Assembly (NCBI RefSeq): GCF_934190775.1
Contig: NZ_CAKPTG010000010.1
Span: 28,410-92,409 of the forward strand
Origin: an uncultured Phascolarctobacterium sp.
GTDB lineage: Bacteria; Bacillota; Negativicutes; Acidaminococcales; Acidaminococcaceae
Direction of reading: 5' to 3'
DNA length: 64,000 nucleotides
Shown piece after piece: positions 28,049-35,138 of the stretch. How positions within the stretch are numbered: position 1 is the stretch's first letter; the number at the start of each line of letters is the position of its first letter. Under the pieces are notes generated by a model. That model did no database searches. It saw only the letters and a list, made by a program, of their open reading frames with translations, and was not told where the DNA came from. The position numbers and the translations under genes are program-made.

Positions 28049-28546
28049 ATGAACGGACAGGAATATTTACAGCAATTGGAGCAGCGTCTTGCTCACTATT
28101 ACGATAAGAAGCCTTTACCGAAGGCTCCGGCGTTCGTCCTGGCGGCAGAGCTGAACGCTGCGGATGAAGGCTATTTCATCGTACCAAATTTAAAGACCTA
28201 CAGCGTGCAGCACAACGAATATCTTTATGCAGCACGCTTTGACAAGCAGCTCACTGCCGAAATGGCTGCGCCCTATCTGCAGTTCACCAAAGACGCTATG
28301 GCAGCACTCAAAACTACTACCGAGCACATGAGCAGCATCTATGCCCTCGTGCTCATCTGCGAAGAAGGTATTGAGGAAAAATCCCTGGCAGACCTGCAGA
28401 TGCTCAGGCAGCACAAGGACTACTGCTTCACCCTGAAGGGCTGGTCTGACCTGGCTTTGTACCTCATAGACATCCCGGCGCAGAGGCTTTATTGCAACAA
28501 AGCAGGCGCTAAGGAAAAGGCGCTCTTTGAGTTTGCCAAAGCTTGA
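28049..28546 (+). CDS. Conserved-looking protein of unknown function
   Basis: A 165-residue soluble protein with no signal peptide or membrane segment and no family I recognise. It is mostly helical by composition, with a Cys-containing C-terminal half (KDYCFTLKGWSDLALYLID, RLYCNKAG). An AAGGAAG site and an 18-bp gap tie it to the LytTR-PAS gene, and a strong terminator follows both. Its place suggests a role in the same signalling unit, but nothing in the sequence shows which. Confidence 0.75.
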   Translation: MNGQEYLQQLEQRLAHYYDKKPLPKAPAFVLAAELNAADEGYFIVPNLKTYSVQHNEYLYAARFDKQLTAEMAAPYLQFTKDAMAALKTTTEHMSSIYALVLICEEGIEEKSLADLQMLRQHKDYCFTLKGWSDLALYLIDIPAQRLYCNKAGAKEKALFEFAKA

Positions 28547-28604
28547 TGTTTGTCGCTTCACACTAGACAAGTTTTTCCTCCAAGGAAAAAATAAATCGTA
28601 TACG

Positions 28605-28652
28605 GCTGTTAAGCATTTGCACATTCTGTACAAATCTTAACAGCTTTTTCTT
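28605..28652 (+). terminator. Terminator of the LytTR operon
   Basis: Stem GGCTGTTAAG/CTTAACAGCT followed by a long T-rich tract (TTTTTCTTTTTTT). Confidence 0.9.
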
Positions 28653-28687
28653 TTTTTCAAGTTAATAAATAATTCTGTGACAATTCG

Positions 28688-28715
28688 TTGACAATAGAAG
28701 CAAATGTGTTATACT
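28688..28715 (+). promoter_or_regulatory. cstA promoter with a downstream inverted repeat
   Basis: Perfect TTGACA (28688-28693), a 16-bp spacer and TATACT (28710-28715). TGCAC-N12-GTGCA (28726-28747) begins about 5 nt after the expected start of transcription and could be an operator. Confidence 0.8.
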
Positions 28716-28806
28716 ATTTCTATGTTGCACACGAGATATAGAGTGCACTAGTAGTTATTATTTTCTAAATTATTTATTTTGCAATGATGCAAAAGGGAAA
28801 GAAAGG

Positions 28807-30432
28807 ATGTTATTTATGAGTGGTTTATTGTTGCTTGTAGGCTCAATGGTTATCTTCTTTGTTGCCTACGTAACCTATGGTTCCTGGCTGTGTAAAAAGT
28901 GGGGTGTTGACCCTACCCGTAAGACTCCGGCTGAGAGATTGTGCGATAACGTCGACTATATGCCGACCAAGCCTGCTGTATTGATGGGCCATCACTTCTC
29001 CTCCATCGCCGGTGCCGGTCCTATCGTTGGTCCTATCACCGCTGCTGTATTCGGTTGGGTTCCTGTAATGCTGTGGATTTTGATCGGCAGTATCTTCTTC
29101 GGTGGCGTGCACGACTTCGGTGCTCTGTACTCCTCCATCCGTTTTGACGGCAAAACCATCGGCCAGATTATCGATGCAACTCTGGGCAAGAGCGGCAAGT
29201 TCCTCTTCTCCATTTTCGCATATGTAACTCTGCTGGTTGTTATCGCTGCTTTCGCTAACATCGTAGCCGCTACCTTCGTAGCAAGCCCGCAGGCTGCAAC
29301 AGCTTCCCTGCTGTTCATCGTGCTGGCTGTTATCTTCGGCTTCTCCGTATATCGCTGCGGCCTGAGCCTCGGCGTCGGCACCGTTATCGGTGTTATCATG
29401 CTGGTTGTTGCAATTGCTCTCGGCAACATGTATCCGCTGCACCTGTCCAAAAACGTTTGGGTTTGCATCCTGATGGTTTACATCTTCGTTGCTTCCATCG
29501 CTCCTGTTTGGATTCTGCTGCAGCCGCGTGACTATCTGAACTCCTTCCTGCTGTATGCCTGCATCGCATTCGCTCTGGTTGGTATCGCAATTTATCAGCC
29601 TTCCATGCAGCTGCCGGCATTCACCACCTTTGATCCTTCCGGCAAGGGCACCAACCCGATGTTCCCGATGCTGTTCGTAACCGTTGCCTGCGGTGCTATC
29701 AGTGGCTTCCACTCCCTGGTATCCTCCGGTACTACCTCCAAACAGCTCGACAGCGAAGGCAATGCTAAGCTCATCGGCTATGGCTCCATGCTGCTTGAAG
29801 GCGTGCTGGCTGTAGTTGCAGTTGTTGCTGTTGGCTATGTTGGCGGCGACAAGCTGACCGACTTGCTGAAGCATGGTGGTCCTGTAAACGTATTTGCTGA
29901 TGGCGTTGGTACCTTCATGACCAAGCTCGGCTTCTCCTTCGGTGTTGCTAAAGGCTTCGTTGCTCTGACCATCTCCGCTTTCGCTATGACTACTCTGGAT
30001 ACCGCAACCCGTCTGGGCCGCTTCATTTTCCAGGAGCTGTTCACTAAGGTTGATCCGAAAACCGGTGAAGCACAAGGCAATGTTCTCACCAACCCGTTTG
30101 TTGCTACTCTGATTACCGTTGTACTGTCCGGTTACATGTCCCTTGGCTCCTACCTCACCATCTGGCCGATTTTCGGTGCTGCTAACCAGCTGTTGGCTGC
30201 CCTCTCCCTGTTGGCTGTCGGTGTATGGCTGAAGAGCGTGGGCCGTGACAACCTAATGGTTCTCATCCCGATGGCATTTATGTTCTGTGTAACCTTGGTT
30301 GCACTGGCACAAATCATCTTCGCTAACATGGCAACTCATATCATTACCGCTGCATTGGGTTCTGTACTCTTCATCCTGGCAATTGCACTGTTCCTGGAAT
30401 CAAGAAAGTATCTCTTCGGTGGTGCAAAATAA
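28807..30432 (+). CDS. cstA: CstA-family carbon starvation protein / transporter
   Basis: A 541-residue inner-membrane protein with about 14-16 hydrophobic helices and the family motif HHFSSIAGAGPIVGP near residue 60. FHSLVSSGTTSK and the conserved DTATRLGRFIFQE stretch are also present. CstA proteins carry peptides or pyruvate. This is the short form, lacking the long C-terminal part of the ~700-residue E. coli protein. Two starts are possible, ATG 28807 and ATG 28816, each about 9 nt after a purine-rich site. It is monocistronic, with its own promoter and terminator. Codon use is strongly biased, suggesting high expression. Confidence 0.93.
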   Translation: MLFMSGLLLLVGSMVIFFVAYVTYGSWLCKKWGVDPTRKTPAERLCDNVDYMPTKPAVLMGHHFSSIAGAGPIVGPITAAVFGWVPVMLWILIGSIFFGGVHDFGALYSSIRFDGKTIGQIIDATLGKSGKFLFSIFAYVTLLVVIAAFANIVAATFVASPQAATASLLFIVLAVIFGFSVYRCGLSLGVGTVIGVIMLVVAIALGNMYPLHLSKNVWVCILMVYIFVASIAPVWILLQPRDYLNSFLLYACIAFALVGIAIYQPSMQLPAFTTFDPSGKGTNPMFPMLFVTVACGAISGFHSLVSSGTTSKQLDSEGNAKLIGYGSMLLEGVLAVVAVVAVGYVGGDKLTDLLKHGGPVNVFADGVGTFMTKLGFSFGVAKGFVALTISAFAMTTLDTATRLGRFIFQELFTKVDPKTGEAQGNVLTNPFVATLITVVLSGYMSLGSYLTIWPIFGAANQLLAALSLLAVGVWLKSVGRDNLMVLIPMAFMFCVTLVALAQIIFANMATHIITAALGSVLFILAIALFLESRKYLFGGAK

Positions 30433-30469
30433 CCAAATATGCTCTAAGCATTAAACACTGAACGTGTTC

Positions 30470-30504
30470 AATGGCTGTTACGAATTTCGTAGCAGCCATT
30501 TTTT
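30470..30504 (+). terminator. Terminator of cstA
   Basis: A 14-bp stem (AATGGCTGTTACGA pairing with TCGTAGCAGCCATT) followed by TTTTTT. Confidence 0.93.
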
Positions 30505-30509
30505 ATGAC

Positions 30510-30602
30510 AGATTTTGTCTATCGGAACGTGAAGGCATCAGTCTGAACCAGTTCGTCAATAACTCGCTGGCCTTTGTTGTTGGCCAAAAGCTTGCACACT
30601 AA
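30510..30602 (+). pseudogene. Remnant of a HicB/CopG-type antitoxin 3' end
   Basis: One frame ending in TAA at 30600-30602 reads REGISLNQFVNNSLAFVVG, then QKLAH and stop. This matches the ribbon-helix-helix C-terminus of HicB-like antitoxins. There is no start, no upstream domain and no toxin partner, and the cstA terminator abuts it, so it looks like a decayed fragment. Confidence 0.65.
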
Positions 30603-30642
30603 AAAAAAACAGCTCCCCGATACGAACGTATCGGGGAGCTTT
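30603..30642 (-). terminator. Terminator of the Rpn nuclease gene
   Basis: A 14-bp perfect stem AGCTCCCCGATACG/CGTATCGGGGAGCT with a 2-nt loop; nine T follow on the minus strand. Confidence 0.93.
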
Positions 30643-30651
30643 GTTGTTATA

Positions 30652-31572
30652 TTACGCACTCAGTTTTGAGGCCAGTTCACGCACCTCTGCTTCTGAAAGT
30701 TTAGAAAGACGGACTGTTCTTTCAATACTTTCACCTTCGCTCAAAAGCTCTTTAGCCAATTCAATGTTACGTGCCTGTGCTTTTTCAGTTGCCTCTTTTG
30801 CCACTTCCTTTGCTACTTGCTTTGCCAATACCTCTGCCTTTCTTGCAGCATATTCCTCAATTACGTCAGTCATTTTTTCTTCAACCGCCTTAGCTGCTGC
30901 TTCAGCCTTTCTTGCAGCATATTCTTCAATTACATCTGTCATTTTTTCTTCACCCTCCTTGCTGTATTTCAAAAACTCCATGCGCTCGGCAAATTCATGG
31001 TAATGCAGATTCTTTGGCTCTGTGCAATATAAATCCTGCATCAGTTTACCAAGCGCTGTATCATCTCGACGTTGGCTGTTGACATAGATAATGTGCGAAC
31101 CATCTTCAAAGCATTTCGCATTTTCATCGATTCTGCGCCTGATATTATACAGTGGCAAATTATCGTGCAAAACATCGTTTTCTGTGATAAAAATCACGTA
31201 GGTATCCGGCAGCTCTTCGTAAAGCTTACCAGGCTGCAGGAAGTGAGTATCAAGAATACTGCTGTAAAATCTGGCGCGTCTTGCAGGTGCGCCTTCATCG
31301 CTTCTCTGCACCTCTACGTTAAAATAACGTCCTTTGCTATCCTGCGCTAAAATATCCAGTTGCGAAGAATGTCCGTAGATGTTTTGAATAAAGCTCTGTA
31401 TTCTGACATTCTTCACTTTAATTTTATCATCTCCCAGGATAATGCGCAAGAAAACCTGCGCTGCTTCTTTGTTGTCATCAAGCATGAAATTCATAAACCT
31501 GTTGTTCATCATACAAAGGCTGCGGATGACATGCTTGATTTCGCTGTCTTGACTTGCTTCATTTGTCTGCAT
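30652..31572 (-). CDS. Rpn-family recombination-promoting nuclease / putative transposase
   Basis: The 306-residue protein has an N-terminal PD-(D/E)XK nuclease core (~10-200): DD at 32-33, then LDILAQD and YFNVEVQ giving the D...ExQ catalytic pattern, followed by the YSSILDTHFL and YVIFITE stretches of this family. Rpn proteins promote RecA-independent recombination and are often annotated as PD-(D/E)XK transposases. The C-terminal part is a helical tail that contains a 23-residue duplication (EEKMTDVIEEYAARKAE twice) and ends in KLSEAEVRELASKLSA. AAGGGAG precedes the ATG by 8 nt. It has its own promoter, and a terminator-like hairpin in the leader. Confidence 0.88.
   Translation of the reverse strand: MQTNEASQDSEIKHVIRSLCMMNNRFMNFMLDDNKEAAQVFLRIILGDDKIKVKNVRIQSFIQNIYGHSSQLDILAQDSKGRYFNVEVQRSDEGAPARRARFYSSILDTHFLQPGKLYEELPDTYVIFITENDVLHDNLPLYNIRRRIDENAKCFEDGSHIIYVNSQRRDDTALGKLMQDLYCTEPKNLHYHEFAERMEFLKYSKEGEEKMTDVIEEYAARKAEAAAKAVEEKMTDVIEEYAARKAEVLAKQVAKEVAKEATEKAQARNIELAKELLSEGESIERTVRLSKLSEAEVRELASKLSA
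30836..30955 (-). repeat. 69-bp tandem duplication in the Rpn gene tail
   Basis: The first copy (30836-30904) and the second (30905 on) are nearly identical for about 50 bp, with a few silent differences, so the duplication is in frame and fairly recent. Confidence 0.9.
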
Positions 31573-31598
31573 TACTTTAGCTCCCTTCAGAATAAAAA

Positions 31599-31633
31599 AC
31601 GCCTTATGTACTACTCAATAATACATAAGGCGT
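31599..31633 (-). terminator. Terminator-like hairpin in the leader of the Rpn gene
   Basis: A 12-bp perfect stem (ACGCCTTATGTA/TACATAAGGCGT); on the minus strand it is followed by six T. It lies between the promoter and the start codon, so it would stop transcription before the gene. Confidence 0.75.
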
Positions 31634-31687
31634 TCGTGACGCTGCAGTGACCATGCTCCAGGCAGGTGTGCAATATCTTACGGTCTT

Positions 31688-31716
31688 ATAATAACAGATA
31701 ATCGCGAAATTGTCAA
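31688..31716 (-). promoter_or_regulatory. Promoter of the Rpn gene
   Basis: Perfect TTGACA (31716-31711), a 17-bp spacer and TATTAT (31693-31688). The rest of 31717-31870 shows small hairpins (GAGCTTCGGCTC and GCCGCAAC...GTTGCGGC) but no gene. Confidence 0.75.
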
Positions 31717-31872
31717 GAATAATTGGAATTTTTTAAAATTATCAAAAACTCTATCAAGCTGTCAGGAAGTAGGGTTTTTCTGCTTAAAAATATCGCTATT
31801 GTTGAGCTTCGGCTCATCCTTGCCGCAACCGATAGTTGCGGCTACCAGCAGCGCCCTTTAATTCATATTTAC

Positions 31873-31917
31873 AAAAAAGCCTGCCTGCTGCAATAAAAAA
31901 TGCAACAGACAGGCTTT
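31873..31917 (-). terminator. Terminator of codY
   Basis: Stem AAAGCCTG/CAGGCTTT with an inner TGCA pairing; TTTTTT follows on the minus strand, 32 bp after the codY stop. Confidence 0.85.
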
Positions 31918-31948
31918 GTTATTTATATATAGAAGCTTTACAAAAGTC

Positions 31949-32719
31949 TTAAGCTCTCTTCTTCAGTTCTTCAAACAGCATAGGATTCAGCACGCGGATG
32001 TAGGTACCCTTCATGCCCAGGGATTTGGTTTCAATCAGGCCGGCACTTTCAAATTTACGCAGTGCATTAACGATAACGGAACGGGTAATGCCAACGCGGT
32101 CAGCAATCTTGGAAGCAACCAGCAGGCCCTCGTTGCCATGCAGCTCTCCCATGATGTTGACAATAGCCTCCAGCTCGGAATAGGACAAGGTGGAGAAAGC
32201 AACCTGGACAGTAGCCTTCTTGCGGATCTCTTCGGAAACAACTGCTTCGCGGTCATGGAGAATTTCTACACCTAAAACGGTAGCAGCATATTCAGCCAGC
32301 AGCAGGTCGTCATCATTAAATTCTGCATCATATTTAGCAACAATCAAGGTACCAAGACGTTCGCCATTACCATAAATAGGTACAACAGTAGTCATCTTGC
32401 CATTGAAAATACATTTTGTATCAGCAACAAAGGAGCAGTTCTGGTTCTGGTGAGGAATATTAGCTAATGTTTCCTTAACGCTCATGATGAAGCTCAGATA
32501 GTCTTCAGGGAAGCGCATATCGTCAAGCACCTGCTCGCGCATGATGTCACATTCAAATTCGTGAATCAGCGCATAACCCTTTACGCCGCCCTTACGGCCG
32601 ACGATGTAGGTGTTTGCTTCGATAACGTCACGCAGCAATTGCGCAATAGCGTTAAACTCAACCTTATCTCCTTTTTGTAAAAGCTTGTTAATCTTTCTGG
32701 TCTTCTCCAACAATTTCAT
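31949..32719 (-). CDS. codY: CodY, GTP- and branched-chain-amino-acid-sensing regulator
   Basis: The 256-residue protein has the N-terminal GAF domain (MKLLEKTRKINKLLQ start, then IVGRKGGVKGYAL) that binds isoleucine or valine. The C-terminal winged helix-turn-helix (~195-240, VASKIADRVGITRSVIVNALRKFESAGLIETKSLG) binds AATTTTCWGAAAATT boxes. CodY represses amino-acid, peptide and often virulence or adhesion genes in rich conditions. It lies 22 bp after xerC, an order kept in Firmicutes, but the hslV-hslU genes usually found between them are missing here. AGGAGG precedes the ATG. Confidence 0.97.
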   Translation of the reverse strand: MKLLEKTRKINKLLQKGDKVEFNAIAQLLRDVIEANTYIVGRKGGVKGYALIHEFECDIMREQVLDDMRFPEDYLSFIMSVKETLANIPHQNQNCSFVADTKCIFNGKMTTVVPIYGNGERLGTLIVAKYDAEFNDDDLLLAEYAATVLGVEILHDREAVVSEEIRKKATVQVAFSTLSYSELEAIVNIMGELHGNEGLLVASKIADRVGITRSVIVNALRKFESAGLIETKSLGMKGTYIRVLNPMLFEELKKRA

Positions 32720-32741
32720 GATTTTGCCCTCCTAAAAAAAA

Positions 32742-33653
32742 TTATGCCCTCGGATGATTCTTCTTGTAAACATTAGTCACATGTTCATTTGAAACGTGCG
32801 TATAAATTTGTGTTGTTGATAAATTCGCATGGCCTAAAAGCTCCTGTACTGCTCGCAAGTCAGCACCATGCTCCAAAAGATGCGTCGCGAAGGAATGGCG
32901 TATCGTATGCGGACTGACATTTTTATGCAGCGCCAGCATATTTATATATTTCTCTAAAATACGCCTTACACTACGATCCGTAAGCCTGCCGCCGCGGTTG
33001 TTGACAAAAATGAACTCATGCTCCTCATGATACTTGAGCATCAGCTGTTGTCGCACGGGATAATAGCTGCTTAATGCTGCGCAGCAGGTATGTCCCACCG
33101 GCACAACTCTTTCCTTATTACCCTTGCCCAGCAAAAGCACAAAGCGATTGCTGAGGTCTACCCTTTCCAAGGTGAGGCCTACAAGCTCAGATACACGGCA
33201 GCCGGTTGCATAAAGCATCTCCAGCACCGCCTGATCACGAACGCCTAATACTTTGCTTTTATCAGGCATTATCAGTAGCTCGTTGACTTCAATTTCGTCT
33301 AAAAAAACTGGCAGCTTCTTTTCCAGCTTAGGCGTGCGCACCTTGGTCAGCGGACTATATTCAATAACCGCCTCACGCACAAGATATTTGAAGAAGGAAC
33401 GCAAAGCAGATATTCTGCGTGCAATTGTCCTGCGCGCATACTGCTTTTCGTTAAGCTCTGCGAGATAACCACGCACATCTAAAGGACCTACCTCCTGCCA
33501 GAAAAATTTCTGGTTACCTCTGCGATGCAACATAAAATCTGCAAAAGCAGTCAAATCCTTTTGGTAGCTTTCAATAGTATGGCTGGAACAATTTTTTTCA
33601 ACCTCCAGATAGGTTAAGAACCTTGCAGGAAAGTTAATATCATTTGTACTCAT
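32742..33653 (-). CDS. xerC: Tyrosine recombinase XerC
   Basis: The 303-residue protein has an N-terminal SAM-like core-binding domain (1-100) and a catalytic domain with all active-site residues: Arg153 (GCRVSEL), Lys177, His249 and Arg252 (HTIRHSFATHLLEHG), His275 (GHANLSTTQIYTHV) and Tyr284. With XerD it resolves chromosome dimers at dif. The codY neighbour supports the XerC assignment. The ATG at 33653 has only a weak site (AAAGG, 13 nt away). Two tandem promoters and a leader hairpin precede it. Confidence 0.93.
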   Translation of the reverse strand: MSTNDINFPARFLTYLEVEKNCSSHTIESYQKDLTAFADFMLHRRGNQKFFWQEVGPLDVRGYLAELNEKQYARRTIARRISALRSFFKYLVREAVIEYSPLTKVRTPKLEKKLPVFLDEIEVNELLIMPDKSKVLGVRDQAVLEMLYATGCRVSELVGLTLERVDLSNRFVLLLGKGNKERVVPVGHTCCAALSSYYPVRQQLMLKYHEEHEFIFVNNRGGRLTDRSVRRILEKYINMLALHKNVSPHTIRHSFATHLLEHGADLRAVQELLGHANLSTTQIYTHVSNEHVTNVYKKNHPRA

Positions 33654-33751
33654 CTTCTTAAAATACCTTTACTTATTCTATCACACAAAACCGCAGGAAT
33701 CAAGACAATATTGTTATTCTTTCTAATTTTCTAACAGCTTTTCAACCCTTG

Positions 33752-33782
33752 AAAAAAACAGTGCTAAAAAAAGCACTGTTTC
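33752..33782 (-). terminator. Terminator-like hairpin in the xerC leader
   Basis: Stem AACAGTGCT/AGCACTGTT with an A-rich loop; on the minus strand a run of T follows. It lies between the xerC promoter and its start, so it may attenuate xerC or back up the cobalamin operon's terminator. Confidence 0.7.
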
Positions 33783-33848
33783 ATCATTGAATCAGCTGTC
33801 ATATGTTACGGAAACTATCGTATACCATAAAAACTGATTTGTCAAGTT

Positions 33849-33876
33849 ATTATAAATTATTTTGCTATTTTGTCAA
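33849..33876 (-). promoter_or_regulatory. Promoter for xerC-codY
   Basis: Perfect TTGACA (33876-33871), a 16-bp spacer and TATAAT (33854-33849). A second TTGACA (33845-33840) with a weaker -10 follows. Confidence 0.75.
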
Positions 33877-33882
33877 AATTAG

Positions 33883-33916
33883 CGCCATAATTGTAGCTTA
33901 GGATACAATTATGGCG
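33883..33916 (-). terminator. Terminator of the cobalamin operon
   Basis: A 13-bp perfect stem CGCCATAATTGTA/TACAATTATGGCG, 25 bp after the cbiC stop; the T tract after it is short. Confidence 0.8.
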
Positions 33917-33941
33917 TAAGAATTGCAATTCTTAATAAGAC

Positions 33942-34571
33942 TTATTTGCGAGTCAGCTTATAGATGAGCGCGTTGCAGATTGCTGCGGCAACGTTGCTGC
34001 CACCCTTGCGGCCGCGGGCAACGATATAAGGAATGCCGGTCTGCATAATGATTTCCTTGGATTCTACAACGTTAACAAAGCCAACAGGTACGCCGATAAC
34101 CAGCTCCGGTTTAATCTTGCCTTCCTTAACCAGCTCGTCCAGACGAACCAGCGCAGTCGGTGCATTGCCTACAGCAATGATTACCGGGCCTTCGATAGTG
34201 CAGGCCTTTTCCATGCAGGCAGCAGCTCTGGTGGAGCCGGCTTCCTTAGCACGTGCAGCCACGTCGGGATCTGCCATGAAGCAGACAGCCTTAGCGCCCA
34301 GCTTGCTCAAGCCCATTTTGTTGATGCCGGTGCAGGCCATATTGGTATCGGTGACAATGGTAGCACCCTTTTGCAGTGCAGCCAGCGCCTTCTCTACTAC
34401 GCCGTCAGAAAACAGCATATTGCGGGCATAATCAAAATCTGCGGAGGTATGGATAACGCGCTTAACGATATCAATTTTTTCCTCATCGATATGAATTTGG
34501 CCTAATTCCTCACCAATAATTTCCATACTGCGTTTTTCAATGTCAGCGGGTAAAACATTTTGTAAATGCAT
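33942..34571 (-). CDS. cbiC: CbiC, cobalt-precorrin-8 methylmutase
   Basis: The 209-residue protein moves the C11 methyl group to C12, giving cobyrinic acid. The catalytic histidine lies in VIHTSADFDYA (residues ~41-51). Further family blocks are TNMACTGINK, AVGNAPTAL, and IGVPVGFVNVVESKE near the substrate pocket. It is the last gene of the operon, 36 bp after cobO, so the order of the genes does not follow the order of the reactions. Confidence 0.95.
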   Translation of the reverse strand: MHLQNVLPADIEKRSMEIIGEELGQIHIDEEKIDIVKRVIHTSADFDYARNMLFSDGVVEKALAALQKGATIVTDTNMACTGINKMGLSKLGAKAVCFMADPDVAARAKEAGSTRAAACMEKACTIEGPVIIAVGNAPTALVRLDELVKEGKIKPELVIGVPVGFVNVVESKEIIMQTGIPYIVARGRKGGSNVAAAICNALIYKLTRK

Positions 34572-34607
34572 TATTTTACACTACCTTTCTTCATGATATA
34601 CTGCAAA

Positions 34608-35138
34608 TTATTTTTCAATACCTACGCGCGCAGGAATACCTCTTTTGAAGGGATGCTTACGCATGCAGACCTCAGATACATAATCAGCCAGCTCCACCAG
34701 CTCCGGTGCCGGATTACGGCCTGTCATAACAACCTCCAGCTCCTGCGGCTTGTTCTTCAGGAACTCCACCAAAGCAGCCTGGTCGAATACGCCGGTATTG
34801 CAGGCACCGATGATTTCGTCAAAAATCAGCAGGTCAATATGCTCATTAGCACATTTTTGCTTAACCTTGTCGAAAAGCACCATGTGTTCGCGCTTAACCT
34901 CAGCTTTTTCCTCATCGTTCATCTGGAAGGTGAACTTTTTGGTTTCTTTACCGCGCATTACCTCAATATTCGGCAGCAGTGCCAGGCTCGCAAGCTCGCC
35001 TGTCGGTCTGCTTTTGAGGAACTGCACAATCAGCACATGGTTGCCATGGCCTGCGCAACGAATTGAAAGGCCCATAGCAGCGGTAGTTTTTCCCTTGCCA
35101 TCGCCACAGTAAATATGAATCAGTCCACCGTCTTTCAT
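34608..35138 (-). CDS. cobO: Corrinoid adenosyltransferase (CobO/BtuR/CobA)
   Basis: The 176-residue protein transfers the 5'-deoxyadenosyl group from ATP to reduced corrinoid. It has the P-loop variant GDGKGKTTAAMG (12-23), LIFDEIIGA and MTGRNPAPELVELADYVSE. It starts directly after the cobQ stop, which suggests coupled translation. Its place before nucleotide-loop assembly fits adenosylation of cobyrinic acid diamide. Confidence 0.95.
   Translation of the reverse strand: MKDGGLIHIYCGDGKGKTTAAMGLSIRCAGHGNHVLIVQFLKSRPTGELASLALLPNIEVMRGKETKKFTFQMNDEEKAEVKREHMVLFDKVKQKCANEHIDLLIFDEIIGACNTGVFDQAALVEFLKNKPQELEVVMTGRNPAPELVELADYVSEVCMRKHPFKRGIPARVGIEK

Noticed and set aside
28605..28644. GTTAAG/CTTAAC pair in the terminator as another operator of the adhesin boxes
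   Set aside because: The bases are part of the terminator stem, and the match is most simply chance.
28843..30075. A 410-codon frame antisense to cstA
   Set aside because: cstA is a certain gene with promoter, ribosome site and terminator. The antisense frame is Gln/Asn/Asp-rich as expected from the reverse of a hydrophobic protein.
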